Positions 1-7,961 are shown, counted from the first letter of the stretch. The stretch is DNA of 21,681 nucleotides from Candidatus Eisenbergiella stercorigallinarum (GCA_019120525.1 DWUW01000207.1:1-21681); one strand, 5' to 3'. Numbers and translations: made by a program. Notes: a model not told the origin generated them from the letters alone.

Positions 1-1389
1 GGCGGAAGAAAACCAGGTGTCCAGGGTATCCTCATCCTGGGTAAAATGGGTGCAGCCGCATTTCGGGCATACCTTCGGCATTTCCTTCGCGACTACGATC
101 TCGCCGCACTCGCCGCAGTAATAGGCCGGGATCCTGTGGCCCCACCAGAGCTGTCTGGAAATGCACCAGTCGCGGATGTTGTCCGTCCAGTTGAAATAAA
201 TCTTGTCCATGCGCTCCGGAATCAGGCGGATGTCCCCGTTCTTCACGCCTTCTACGGCAGGCTTGATCAGCTCGCTCATCTTCACGAACCACTGCTTCTT
301 GATCAGCGGCTCCACCGTGGTCTTGCAGCGGTCATGGGTTCCCACGTTGTGGGTATAGTCCTCGATGCGCACCAGAAGCCCCATCTCGTCCAGCTCCTTC
401 ACGATGGCCTTCCTGGCCTCGTAACGGTCCATTCCGGCGAACTTTCCGCCGTTTTCATTGATGGTGGCATCGTCGTTCATGATGTTGATCTCACGAAGGT
501 TGTGCCGCTTTCCCACCTCGAAGTCGTTAGGGTCATGGGCGGGGGTGATCTTCACCACGCCGGTCCCGAATTCCATGTCCACATAAGAATCCGCAACGAT
601 GGGGATCAGCCGGTTCACGAAGGGCAAAAACACCTTTCTTCCCACCAGATCCCTATAACGCGCATCCTCCGGGTTCACGGCCACTGCCGTATCTCCCAGC
701 ATGGTCTCCGGACGGGTGGTGGCGAACTCCAGGAACTCCGTTTTGCTGGGCTGTCCGTTCTCATCCGCCAGCGGATATTTGATGTGCCAGAAATGGCCTG
801 CCTGCTCCTCATACACCACCTCCGCGTCGGAAATGGAGGTGTTGCAGACCGGACACCAGTTGACGATCCTGCTGCCCTTGTAGATCCAGCCCTTTTCATG
901 CATCTTGCAGAACACTTCCGTAACGGCCTTATTGCAGCCCTCGTCCATGGTGAAGCGCTCTCTGTCCCAGTCGCAGGAGGAGCCCAGCTTCTTTAACTGG
1001 CTGGTGATCCTTCCGCCGTACTCCTTCTTCCACGCCCAGGCGCGCTCCAGGAATTTTTCCCGTCCCAGGTCGTGCTTGTCGATGCCTTCCTTTTTCAGCG
1101 TCTCGATGATCTTGACCTCGGTCGCGATGCTGGCGTGGTCCGTTCCCGGCTGCCAGAGGGCGTTGTAGCCCTGCATCCTCTTAAAGCGGATCAGGATGTC
1201 CTGCATGGTGTTGTCCAGGGCGTGTCCCATATGCAGCTGCCCCGTGATGTTCGGCGGGGGCATCACGATGGTGAAGGGCTTTCTGCTCCTGTCCACCTCG
1301 GCGTGAAAATATTTTTTGTCCAGCCATTTCTGATACAGCTTTTCCTCAATGCCGTGAGGATCGTAGGTCTTTGCCAGTTCTCTGCTCAT
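1..1389 (-). CDS. valS: Valine--tRNA ligase, N-terminal part (cut by window edge)
   Basis: Class I aminoacyl-tRNA synthetase that charges tRNA-Val with valine in the cytoplasm. The first 463 codons are present and the frame is open to base 1. The HIGH-type ATP-binding motif appears as HMGH at about residues 53-56, inside a PPPNITGQLHMGHAL stretch typical of ValS. The last visible residues read DTWFSSA, a conserved catalytic-domain segment of this family. The KMSKS loop, anticodon-binding domain and C-terminal coiled coil lie outside the window, since full ValS is usually about 880 residues. The start at 1389 is set by a GGAGGG ribosome binding site just upstream. The gene sits behind a T-box leader, so expression should respond to uncharged tRNA-Val. 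Identification is essentially certain. Confidence 0.97.
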   Translation of the reverse strand, partial: MSRELAKTYDPHGIEEKLYQKWLDKKYFHAEVDRSRKPFTIVMPPPNITGQLHMGHALDNTMQDILIRFKRMQGYNALWQPGTDHASIATEVKIIETLKKEGIDKHDLGREKFLERAWAWKKEYGGRITSQLKKLGSSCDWDRERFTMDEGCNKAVTEVFCKMHEKGWIYKGSRIVNWCPVCNTSISDAEVVYEEQAGHFWHIKYPLADENGQPSKTEFLEFATTRPETMLGDTAVAVNPEDARYRDLVGRKVFLPFVNRLIPIVADSYVDMEFGTGVVKITPAHDPNDFEVGKRHNLREINIMNDDATINENGGKFAGMDRYEARKAIVKELDEMGLLVRIEDYTHNVGTHDRCKTTVEPLIKKQWFVKMSELIKPAVEGVKNGDIRLIPERMDKIYFNWTDNIRDWCISRQLWWGHRIPAYYCGECGEIVVAKEMPKVCPKCGCTHFTQDEDTLDTWFSSA

Positions 1390-1413
1390 GTTTCCCTCCA
1401 TGCTGATTTCACA

Positions 1414-1450
1414 TTAAAAGCGCCCTCTGCCCGGTCAGGGCAAAGGGCGC
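1414..1450 (-). terminator. T-box attenuator hairpin before valS
   Basis: GC-rich 13-bp stem, with arms GCGCCCTTTGCCC and GGGCAGAGGGCGC on the minus strand apart from mismatches, a 5-base loop, then TTTTAA. It follows the T-box core directly and ends about 25 bases before the valS start codon. It is the regulated terminator of the leader. Confidence 0.9.
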
Positions 1451-1759
1451 GTATGCGCGGTACCACCTTTGTTCACCGGACTGCCAGCGCGGCCCGGCCT
1501 CGTTGCAACTCCTGTCAGAGTCTCATCCTTTAACGGGGATGAAGCGTGAAAGCTTACTTCCGGCCTTCCGTCCGCGGCATGCGCCGCATCCTTCGGTCCT
1601 GTTCAGCCTTCCGACTCCAAAGCTACCTTCCGCATATCCTGCTCCCGGACCGCCTTCCAGCCTGCGGGCCGTCCTCTCTGGTGAAGAGATATGCGTACTC
1701 CTCTTCTTCCTCATCTTTGTCTGGGTTCTGACGGCTTATGGTTTTCTGCCGTCAGGTAT
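1414..1759 (-). promoter_or_regulatory. T-box riboswitch leader of valS, specifier GUA
   Basis: A roughly 340-base untranslated leader. The T-box core AAAGGTGGTACCGCG lies at 1456-1470 (minus) and is followed by a terminator hairpin at 1420-1450. In Stem I an 8-bp perfect helix pairs 1688-1695 with 1631-1638. On its 5' side is AGTA (1696-1699) and on its 3' side GAAG, the loop-E pair that brackets the specifier in known T-boxes. Immediately after GAAG is GTA at 1624-1626, a valine codon, which matches the downstream gene. By the known mechanism, uncharged tRNA-Val pairs with GUA and with the T-box bulge and favours the antiterminator. Specifier placement is my reading of the fold, not a computed structure. 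Confidence 0.93.
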
Positions 1760-1765
1760 GTTCTT

Positions 1766-1794
1766 ACTATAGTAAAGCCCGCGTTTTTTGTCAA
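1766..1794 (-). promoter_or_regulatory. Sigma-A promoter of valS
   Basis: TTGACA (1789-1794), a 17-base spacer, then TATAGT (1766-1771) on the minus strand. This places the transcript start near 1759, at the head of the T-box leader. Confidence 0.88.
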
Positions 1795-1811
1795 GACCGG
1801 AATTTTTGATC

Positions 1812-1865
1812 TCAGTAATCCCAGATCATTTTCACCGGATCGGAGCTCAAAATTTCCAGCCGCAT
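1812..1865 (-). CDS. Possible 17-residue coupled ORF after the NERD gene
   Basis: A 17-codon ORF, MRLEILSSDPVKMIWDY, begins two bases after the NERD-gene stop. AGGAGG at 1874-1879 (minus) stands 8 bases upstream of its ATG, better spaced than many ribosome binding sites in this window. It could be a translationally coupled small peptide or a chance ORF placed by the end of the NERD gene. I do not recognise the peptide. Its end falls just upstream of the valS promoter, and no terminator is seen between them. Confidence 0.35.
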   Translation of the reverse strand: MRLEILSSDPVKMIWDY

Positions 1866-1867
1866 TT

Positions 1868-2542
1868 TCACAGCCTCCTGACAGCTACTGTCCCGCACAC
1901 ATCCGGCTGCCCTGCCTCCGCCCGCAGCCGCTCGTAAATCTCGTCGATCACCTGTCTGGAAAGAAACTTGCGGGAGGACCGGATCATCCCGTACATAGTG
2001 TAGGAAAGCTGTTTCAGATAGATGATTTTTCTTTGCCCGTCGGACAGTCCGGCGTTTTCCAGCTCGCAGCCGCCTCCGAACACCGCGATGGAATAATAAG
2101 GAAGCCACTTCATGTCCGGCAGCTCCTTTTTCATGCATTCGATGCATCCGGAAAGCTTCAGAAATGGATTGTAAAAATAATTCTGGCAGGAGGTATACCT
2201 TCCGGTCCACAGCGTCTGCACCCAATATTCCTCCTGCGGATTTCCGGAAATCCAGCCGCCGTAATCCTTGGTCTCCAGCACATAAACGCCGGTTTCATGG
2301 AGCAGGATCACGTCCGCCGAAGCCGGGCCATTCTCTGAAAGATAGTGCCAGCCGAGAATGATTTTCCCATATCCGCCGACGTCCTTCAGGATGGCCGCCG
2401 CCTGGCCGGAACATTTTTTCTCTCCGCCGTAGGCGACGTCATAGTAGGAGCTGTGGGACAGCTTCCTTCTGTCCAACCTGCGATTTAAATATCCATGATA
2501 AAGATATACCGCCATCAAGATCAGCATCAGCCAGGAAACCAT
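1868..2542 (-). CDS. Membrane-anchored NERD-domain protein
   Basis: 224 residues. An N-terminal hydrophobic segment (about 3-18) is followed by a basic stretch, so the protein is probably anchored with its domain in the cytoplasm. The NERD (nuclease-related) domain spans about 40-160. Asp77 and the Glu90-Thr-Lys92 of GVYVLETKDYGG form the D...ExK core shared with PD-(D/E)xK nucleases. NERD proteins are thought to process nucleic acid, but the substrate is unknown in most cases. The start is supported by GGAGG about 6 bases upstream. It is the third gene of an operon with the SGNH hydrolase 25 bases upstream and the phosphatase before that. The domain call is firm; the cellular role is unknown. 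Confidence 0.85.
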   Translation of the reverse strand: MVSWLMLILMAVYLYHGYLNRRLDRRKLSHSSYYDVAYGGEKKCSGQAAAILKDVGGYGKIILGWHYLSENGPASADVILLHETGVYVLETKDYGGWISGNPQEEYWVQTLWTGRYTSCQNYFYNPFLKLSGCIECMKKELPDMKWLPYYSIAVFGGGCELENAGLSDGQRKIIYLKQLSYTMYGMIRSSRKFLSRQVIDEIYERLRAEAGQPDVCGTVAVRRL

Positions 2543-2567
2543 ATCTTCCTCCCGTCTGCGGAAAAAC

Positions 2568-3653
2568 TCAGCCTCCCAGAAGAAGCGCGTTCGTCACATA
2601 TGCCGCTATTTTTGCCGCGCCTTTCCGGTTCGGATGGATACCGTCGCTGGTATGCCATCCCAGCTCGTAGCTCGCGATCCCGCAGTTTCGCAGATCGATC
2701 ACCGGAATCCCGTGGGCCGCCGCGATCTGCCTGATCCGGCTGTTATAATCCTCCACGGTATTGCCGTTCGCGTTCACCCTGGTGCCCTCCCAGGAATTCG
2801 ACTCAAGCAGCGTCATGCAGTAGATCCGTGAGGTGGGATAGACCGCCTGGAGCTTCTGCAGCATCAGCTCGTAGCCCTCTGTAAAATCCCAGATATAGTG
2901 ATCGTTCCGGTACGCGGCGGTTCCGGAAAAGCTTCCCAGATCGATGGAATGGAAAAAGTCGTTGATCCCCATATACACCAGGATCACATCCGGCACGGTT
3001 CCGGTATTTCCCATCAGGTCCACGATCCTGCGGCTGCTGCAGCCCGCGCCGGAATCCTCCGCCCGGGAATCCCCGCACACCGCGCTGGCCGACCAGGAGC
3101 CGTTTACCAGAAGGCGCATCCCTGTATTCTGTATCACCTGCATCCACCAGGTCTGGGATACATCCTTGATATCATTGTCCGGATTCGGATAAAAACAGGC
3201 ATATCCCTCCGGAATCCAGCCCTGAAAAGTGGAAATGCTGTCTCCCAAAATGGAAACGGTTTTCCCCGCGAACCAGGTGGCGGGCACGGCTGAAGGAAAG
3301 GTTTCGGCTGCTGCCTGGGAGTCGGCCGCTGCCTGTGCGTTGGCTGCTGCCTGGGCGTTGGCGCTTTCCTGTCCGGCTTCAGCGGCCGCCTGCTGCTCAG
3401 CAAGCGCCTGCTGATAGGCTGCAAGCTGGGCTGCGTATTCCTCCTTCGCCTGCTCCCACGCAGCCAGATGGGCAACCATCTGGGCTTCCGCCTGCGCCTG
3501 TATCTCCGCCGTGTCCTGCGCGGACATATCCGCCTGTGTCCCCTGCAGCCCCTGCGCACGCACGGGCAGGCCGCCGGCAGGCTGAAGCAGAAGAAGGACG
3601 GCCAAAAGCAGCGCGCCAATGGCTTTCTTTCCCAAAGTTCCGTTATCTCTCAT
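2568..3653 (-). CDS. Secreted SGNH/GDSL-type hydrolase
   Basis: 361 residues. A hydrophobic segment (about 11-28) with basic residues before it looks like a signal peptide or signal anchor. Residues 45-118 form an Ala/Gln/Glu-rich low-complexity linker, probably helical. The SGNH hydrolase domain fills 128-361. Block I is GDSIS with nucleophile Ser139, block III is GIND at 229-232, and block V is DGIHP with Asp337 and His340. These enzymes hydrolyse ester bonds, often acetyl groups on extracellular glycans; the substrate here cannot be read. GGAGG lies about 11 bases before the ATG. The gene starts 29 bases after the phosphatase gene ends and is 25 bases from the NERD gene, so the three are probably co-transcribed. 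Confidence 0.9.
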   Translation of the reverse strand: MRDNGTLGKKAIGALLLAVLLLLQPAGGLPVRAQGLQGTQADMSAQDTAEIQAQAEAQMVAHLAAWEQAKEEYAAQLAAYQQALAEQQAAAEAGQESANAQAAANAQAAADSQAAAETFPSAVPATWFAGKTVSILGDSISTFQGWIPEGYACFYPNPDNDIKDVSQTWWMQVIQNTGMRLLVNGSWSASAVCGDSRAEDSGAGCSSRRIVDLMGNTGTVPDVILVYMGINDFFHSIDLGSFSGTAAYRNDHYIWDFTEGYELMLQKLQAVYPTSRIYCMTLLESNSWEGTRVNANGNTVEDYNSRIRQIAAAHGIPVIDLRNCGIASYELGWHTSDGIHPNRKGAAKIAAYVTNALLLGG

Positions 3654-3682
3654 GCTTTATGGTTCCTCCGTAGCGTCCTTTC

Positions 3683-4522
3683 TTATCTCTTACGTCCGTT
3701 TCTGCCTCTTCCCTCAGGCTCTCCCCCCATATACTTCTCCACCAGCAGCCTCCCGATCGTTCCATTGCTTCCCAGGATGCTTCCCTTTTTCCAGAAATCC
3801 GGGCTGTTTCCTTCAAAATCCGTAACCGTTCCCCCGGCCTCTTCCACCAGGATACTCCCGGCGGCAAAATCCCAGGGCTTCAGGTTCATCTCAAAAAAGG
3901 CGTCGATCCGGCCGCAGGCCACATACGCCAGGTCAATGGCCGCCGAACCGAGCCTGCGGATATCCTGGCAATCCAGAAAGATCCGTTTGAACAGGTCAAA
4001 ATTCCGATCCGCGTATTCATGCTCGTAGGGCGCGGTCCCGATGGAGATCAGGCATTCCCCCATCGTCTTTGCACCACTCACATGAATGGGCTTTCCGTTC
4101 AGGAAGGCTCCCGTCCCATTCTTTCCCTTTTCCCGTCCCGCGCCGGAAACCGCATGGAACAGCTCCTGCGTAAAGGGCTGGTAAACCACGCCGCACACCG
4201 GCTTCTTTCCCTCATAAAGGGCGAGGGAGACAGCGCTCTGGCGGAAATCATGGATCAGGTTGGTCGTCCCGTCCACCGGATCCAGGATCCAGACTGCCTT
4301 CGTAAAATCAATATCGCTGTTGTCCTTCTCCTCTCCCATGAACTGCACCCCCGGCCATTCCTCCTGCAGCCTCGTCCGGATCAGCTCCTGGACATGGAAA
4401 TCCACCTGTGTCACATAATCCGACACACCCTTGACTTTAATATGGGCCGCCCCTTCCCGATCCCTGAAAAGAGCCCCGCCTTCCCTTACGATCTCAAAAA
4501 GCTTCTGTAACTCGATCTGCAT
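3683..4522 (-). CDS. Inositol monophosphatase family phosphatase
   Basis: Mg2+-dependent phosphatase fold of the IMPase/FBPase/CysQ superfamily. Metal ligands are visible as GEE (Glu64-Glu65), DPVDGTTN (Asp81 and Asp84) and PWD (Asp218), in correct order for a full-length 279-residue enzyme. Substrate choice among inositol phosphate, 3'-phosphoadenosine phosphate and sugar phosphates cannot be settled by eye. I start it at 4522 because GGAGG sits 5 bases upstream. An in-frame ATG four codons earlier (4534) has no comparable site; in fact its own codons form that GGAGG. First gene of the operon, with a clean promoter at 4573-4601. The C-terminus is basic (GRGRNGRKR). Confidence 0.92.
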   Translation of the reverse strand: MQIELQKLFEIVREGGALFRDREGAAHIKVKGVSDYVTQVDFHVQELIRTRLQEEWPGVQFMGEEKDNSDIDFTKAVWILDPVDGTTNLIHDFRQSAVSLALYEGKKPVCGVVYQPFTQELFHAVSGAGREKGKNGTGAFLNGKPIHVSGAKTMGECLISIGTAPYEHEYADRNFDLFKRIFLDCQDIRRLGSAAIDLAYVACGRIDAFFEMNLKPWDFAAGSILVEEAGGTVTDFEGNSPDFWKKGSILGSNGTIGRLLVEKYMGGEPEGRGRNGRKR

Positions 4523-4572
4523 CTCTTCCTCCATACCGGACCAACCGGATCCTTTTATACTCAGGCAGCTAC

Positions 4573-4601
4573 ATGATACTGTAACAGCCGGCGGAAGTCA
4601 A
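4573..4601 (-). promoter_or_regulatory. Sigma-A promoter of the phosphatase-SGNH-NERD operon
   Basis: TTGACT (4596-4601), 17-base spacer, TATCAT (4573-4578), reading on the minus strand toward the phosphatase gene. The leader is short, about 45 bases. Confidence 0.75.
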
Positions 4602-4680
4602 TCCTTCCCGCACAGATCACGCGAAAACGGGCCGGCGGTAACATCCGGCCATTTTTACCTTTTCTTTCCCTCCCCTCTCT

Positions 4681-4708
4681 TTTCTTCTTTCCGAAAATAT
4701 GTCATAAT
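4681..4708 (+). promoter_or_regulatory. Weak candidate promoter for the phospholipase C-family gene
   Basis: CATAAT at 4703-4708 is preceded by TG one base upstream (extended -10). The corresponding -35 position (TTTCTT, 4681-4686) is poor. It is the best candidate in the 275-base divergent intergenic region. Confidence 0.35.
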
Positions 4709-4808
4709 AAATCCGTCAGTCTGCGTATCCGTCCGGGGAGGGGACGCCCACCGCCCCCGTCCTGTACGGCAGGCACGCGGACAATCCACGGACAAAGGAG
4801 CGATCATT

Positions 4809-5612
4809 ATGCCAGGCGCATACGCACATTACCGCTTCGGCCGGCAGCTCTGCCCGCTGCTGGAACGCGAAGAGCAACAGACCATCCTCCGGTACCCGGA
4901 GCTGTTTCTGATCGGCCTGCACGGGCCGGACATTTTCTTCTACCATCATCCGCTTACCTCCTCCGCGCTGAACCGGATGGGACACCGGATGCACAAAGAA
5001 CCAGGGAAAGCCTTTTTCGCCCCTGCGGCAGCGATCCTTTCCCGCATGCCGGCAGAAGAACAGCAGGCCGGGCTTTCCTACCTGTACGGCTTTCTCTGCC
5101 ATTTTGCCCTGGACAGCATCTGCCATCCTTACGTGGAGGCGCAGGCGCGGCGCACGGGCATCGCCCATATGGAACTGGAAGCGGAATTTGACCGCAGGCT
5201 GATGCTCCATGACGGGCTGGAGCCTCTGTCCCATTTCCCGGCAGGGCATATCATCCCTTCTGCCAAAAACGCGCAGGTGATTTCAGCGTTTTTCCGGAAA
5301 GAAGGCGGCACTCCGGAGGGGATCCTTGATACCCTGCGTTCCATGATCGCCTGTAACCGCCTGTTGACCGCGCCCAGGCTGCCGAAGAGGCTTGCCATTG
5401 AAACGGTATTTGCTATAAGCGGAAGATCCTCCTCCATGCGCGGGGTAATGATCCCTCTTCATGCCGACCCGGCCTGTATCCGCAGCAACAAAAGGCTGGG
5501 CAGGCGATACCTCCGCGCGCTTCCCGCCGCCGCTTCCCTGATCCACGGTTACCGGCTGTATACGGAAGGGAAAGAAGGTCTGGATGACTTTCTTCTGCGG
5601 CCCTTCGGCTGA
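4809..5612 (+). CDS. Zinc-dependent phospholipase C family protein
   Basis: 267 residues with the layout of the zinc-dependent phospholipase C / S1-P1 nuclease fold. His7 is near the N-terminus, GLHGPDI is at 36-42, a His98-x3-Asp102-x3-His106 cluster lies in GFLCHFALDSICHP, and a later HMELEAEFD (His120, Glu124) follows. These His and Asp residues are the usual zinc ligands. No signal peptide is visible, unlike the toxin members, so it is probably a cytoplasmic or peripheral relative of unknown substrate. The start is set by AAAGGAG at 4794-4800; the frame is open further upstream without a ribosome binding site. It lies 56 bases before the transporter gene with no terminator between, so the two are likely one operon. 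Confidence 0.83.
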   Translation: MPGAYAHYRFGRQLCPLLEREEQQTILRYPELFLIGLHGPDIFFYHHPLTSSALNRMGHRMHKEPGKAFFAPAAAILSRMPAEEQQAGLSYLYGFLCHFALDSICHPYVEAQARRTGIAHMELEAEFDRRLMLHDGLEPLSHFPAGHIIPSAKNAQVISAFFRKEGGTPEGILDTLRSMIACNRLLTAPRLPKRLAIETVFAISGRSSSMRGVMIPLHADPACIRSNKRLGRRYLRALPAAASLIHGYRLYTEGKEGLDDFLLRPFG

Positions 5613-5668
5613 AAGCCGCCGTCCTGCCCCTGACAACCGATTTTTATGAAAAGGAGCCTGAACCGACC

Positions 5669-6928
5669 ATGAATCCTGCCTCAAACACAAAATTCAAACT
5701 GACAAAGCTGGAAAAAAGCTGGATCCTTTATGATATCGGAAATTCAGCCTTTACCCTGATGGTTTCCACCATCATTCCCATTTATTTCAACTATCTGGCG
5801 GAAAACGCCGGGATCTCCTCCGTGGACTACCTGGCAAGCTGGGGCTACGCCGCCAGCGTCGCCACCCTTCTGGTTGCGCTTTCCGGGCCGGTGCTGGGAA
5901 CGCTGGCCGATCAGAAGGGCTACAAGAAAAAGCTGTTTCTCGGCTCGCTCCTGCTGGGCGTGGCCGGCTGTGTCCTGCTGGGCTTTGTGCACGGCTGGCT
6001 GCTCTTTCTGGCGCTGTTCGTCATCACCCGGGTGGGGTATTCCGTCAGCCTGATCTTCTATGATTCCATGCTTCCGGACGTTTCCACGCCGGAGCGGGTG
6101 GACCGGGTATCCTCCTACGGCTACGGCCTTGGCTACATCGGAAGCTGCATTCCCTTCGCCGCCTGTCTCGTCCTGGTGCTTGGCGCGGACGCTTTCGGGC
6201 TCACGCTTTCCTCCTCCATGCTGATCGCCTTTCTGATCGTGGCCGTCTGGTGGTTCGCCGTCTCCTGCCCGCTGTTAAGACGCTATCGGCAGAAGCATTA
6301 CTCCGAATCCGGCAGGAAGACCGCCATCGCCGGAAGCTTTCACAGACTGGCGGAAACCTTCCGGGGCATAAAAAAAGAAAAGAAGACCTTCCTGTTTCTT
6401 CTTTCCTTCTTCTTCTACATTGACGGCGTCTATGCCATCATCGACATGGCCACCGCCTACGGAACGGCTCTGGGACTTGATACCACCGGGCTTCTCATCG
6501 CCCTTCTGGTCACGCAGATCGTGGCTTTCCCCTTCTCCATCTTCTTCGGAAGGCTGTCGGGAAAGCACGCGCCGGAAAAGCTGATCGTCATCTGCATCGC
6601 GGCCTATCTGGGCATCACCGTGTTCGCGCTGTTCATGTCCACCCAGCTGCATTTCTGGATCCTGGCGGTCTGCGTCGGCATGTTCCAGGGAGGCATCCAG
6701 GCCCTGTCCCGGTCCTACTTTACCAGGATCATCCCGGCTGAAAAATCCGGCGAATACTTCGGCATCATGGATATCTGCGGCAAGGGCGCGTCCTTTATCG
6801 GCACCACCCTGATCGGCATCGTGAGCCAGCTGACCGGAAGCGTCAACAAGGGCATCGGTGTGCTCATCGTCACCTTCACCATCGGGCTGATCCTGTTCGT
6901 CCGGGCGTCTTCTCCTAAGAAGGCCTGA
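5669..6928 (+). CDS. MFS transporter, UMF1 (Atg22-like) family
   Basis: 419 residues, almost entirely hydrophobic helices, about 12 membrane segments as in the major facilitator superfamily. The opening LEKSWILYDIGNSAF, the DSMLPDV motif near residue 130 and the SRSYFTRIIPAEKSGEYFG-type segment in the C-terminal half are characteristic of the UMF1/Atg22 branch. In yeast, Atg22 exports amino acids from the vacuole; bacterial substrates are mostly unknown. AAGGAG at 5650-5655 is 13 bases before the ATG, a slightly long spacing. It is the last gene of its operon and is followed by stacked hairpins. Confidence 0.9.
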   Translation: MNPASNTKFKLTKLEKSWILYDIGNSAFTLMVSTIIPIYFNYLAENAGISSVDYLASWGYAASVATLLVALSGPVLGTLADQKGYKKKLFLGSLLLGVAGCVLLGFVHGWLLFLALFVITRVGYSVSLIFYDSMLPDVSTPERVDRVSSYGYGLGYIGSCIPFAACLVLVLGADAFGLTLSSSMLIAFLIVAVWWFAVSCPLLRRYRQKHYSESGRKTAIAGSFHRLAETFRGIKKEKKTFLFLLSFFFYIDGVYAIIDMATAYGTALGLDTTGLLIALLVTQIVAFPFSIFFGRLSGKHAPEKLIVICIAAYLGITVFALFMSTQLHFWILAVCVGMFQGGIQALSRSYFTRIIPAEKSGEYFGIMDICGKGASFIGTTLIGIVSQLTGSVNKGIGVLIVTFTIGLILFVRASSPKKA

Positions 6929-6953
6929 AACGCAGTCCGACGCTTCTTTCCGC

Positions 6954-6983
6954 AAAAGGCCGGGTAATCCTGCGCGGCCTTTT
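6954..6983. terminator. Terminator-like hairpin after the MFS gene
   Basis: 9-bp stem AAAAGGCCG / CGGCCTTTT around a 12-base loop. The A/T ends make it usable in both directions. A second short hairpin (GTACGCC / GGCGTAC, 6993-7012) follows. Confidence 0.65.
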
Positions 6984-7018
6984 CCAGACAGGGTACGCCC
7001 CCGGAGGCGTACGCAAAT

Positions 7019-7049
7019 CAGGCGGCAGCCGAAGCTGCCGCCTGGTTTT
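7019..7049 (+). terminator. Intrinsic terminator after the MFS gene
   Basis: Perfect 10-bp stem CAGGCGGCAG / CTGCCGCCTG with a 6-base loop, followed by GTTTTA on the plus strand. It closes the phospholipase-transporter operon before the convergent gene. Confidence 0.75.
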
Positions 7050-7108
7050 ATACACGGCAGGCGCACGTCCCTGCCCTCCGATGTCTACAGCGCCCGCCCT
7101 GTTTCCGG

Positions 7109-7750
7109 TCAGAGCTTTGAATATCCGTAGCCGTTCACCATCGCGTCCAGCTTCTGCTTCTTTTTGCAGAACGGGCAGTTGTGTATTTCATACGCCTGAT
7201 AACCCGGAATGTCGCTGGTGTCGAACATGGACTGCACCGGGATTCCGTTGATGGCCTTCACCGCGCTGAACACGGAGAAGATCGCCTGGATCTTTCCGCC
7301 GTAGTAATCGATGCATTCCAGGCTTCTGCGAAGCGTCATGCCTGTCGTCGTGGTGGCGAGCAGGAGGATGATGTTCTTATTCCGGATCGAGCCCACCAGA
7401 TTGTCCCGGAAAATCATCTGATTGTTCATGTTGAATTCCGGCGTCACCACATAGACGGTATTATGCATGTTCATGGAAGGGAAATTTCCCCGCTCCAGCT
7501 CCTCCGCCACATATGCGCCGATCACCTCGCAGCCGTCCAGGCAGCAGACCGTATCCACCACCGTTTCAATCGGCAGGCGCTGAACAAAGGCCTTTCCCAC
7601 CGCCGCCGCTTCCGAGCGCCTGGTCTTCAGCCCGGTCATGTCCACATAATAGTTGATGTGCGAATGGCTGGTCGCGAAATGTCCCGGAATCGCTCTCAGA
7701 ATGATGTTGTTTCCGGCCTTCGAGTAGAACTTCATCACCTTATTTTCCAT
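7109..7750 (-). CDS. Orotate phosphoribosyltransferase-like protein with degenerate PRPP loop
   Basis: 213 residues with a type I phosphoribosyltransferase pattern. An OPRT-like N-terminus GHFATSHSHINYYVDM lies at 23-38, a CLDGCEVIGAYVAEEL strand-helix at 70-85, and a PRPP-loop equivalent LLATTTTGMT at 130-139. True enzymes have two acidic residues just before the TTxG turn (Glu-Asp in the PyrE of this window); here Leu and Ala stand in their place. The C-terminus carries CPFCKKK, a possible half metal site. This suggests a divergent or regulatory PRTase rather than a second PyrE. It has its own promoter, is not linked to pyr genes and is divergent from an M24 peptidase. The start at 7750 has only a weak GGGAGAGGG upstream; Met6 preceded by AAGG is a possible alternative. 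Confidence 0.7.
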   Translation of the reverse strand: MENKVMKFYSKAGNNIILRAIPGHFATSHSHINYYVDMTGLKTRRSEAAAVGKAFVQRLPIETVVDTVCCLDGCEVIGAYVAEELERGNFPSMNMHNTVYVVTPEFNMNNQMIFRDNLVGSIRNKNIILLLATTTTGMTLRRSLECIDYYGGKIQAIFSVFSAVKAINGIPVQSMFDTSDIPGYQAYEIHNCPFCKKKQKLDAMVNGYGYSKL

Positions 7751-7816
7751 GCCTTTTTCCCTCTCCCTTTCCGCCTTTCGGCAAAGCCCCGGTTGCAGTG
7801 TTCTTTCATAAGGTTC

Positions 7817-7845
7817 ATTATATATGTTTCAAACAGTTTTTACAA
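7817..7845 (-). promoter_or_regulatory. Promoter of the PRTase-like gene
   Basis: TTGTAA (7840-7845), 17-base spacer, consensus TATAAT (7817-7822) on the minus strand, in a strikingly AT-rich 120-base stretch. Confidence 0.8.
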
Positions 7846-7932
7846 CTTTTTGTTCATTTTCCTGATGTTTTTGTGTATATTCTCTATTTTTTATTCGTAC
7901 AGTTTGGCTACTTTTCAATCAGACGTTTCTTA

Positions 7933-7961
7933 TTGCGTTTCCTCAATCGGTGCGGTAAAAT
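7933..7961 (+). promoter_or_regulatory. Promoter of the M24 aminopeptidase gene
   Basis: TTGCGT (7933-7938), 17-base spacer, TAAAAT (7956-7961), about 45 bases before the start codon. It is divergent from the neighbouring PRTase-like promoter, with about 90 bases between the two -35 boxes. Confidence 0.65.

Noticed and set aside
46..996. 316-codon plus-strand frame at the left end
   Set aside because: Antisense to valS, whose HIGH motif and TWFSSA segment are unmistakable.
1868..1879. NERD gene continuing by frameshift into the 17-codon ORF
   Set aside because: There is no slippery sequence, and the short ORF has its own start and ribosome binding site.
3229..3414. Repeats in the SGNH gene as a CRISPR or mobile repeat
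   Set aside because: They are short, imperfect, in frame and encode the Ala/Gln linker.
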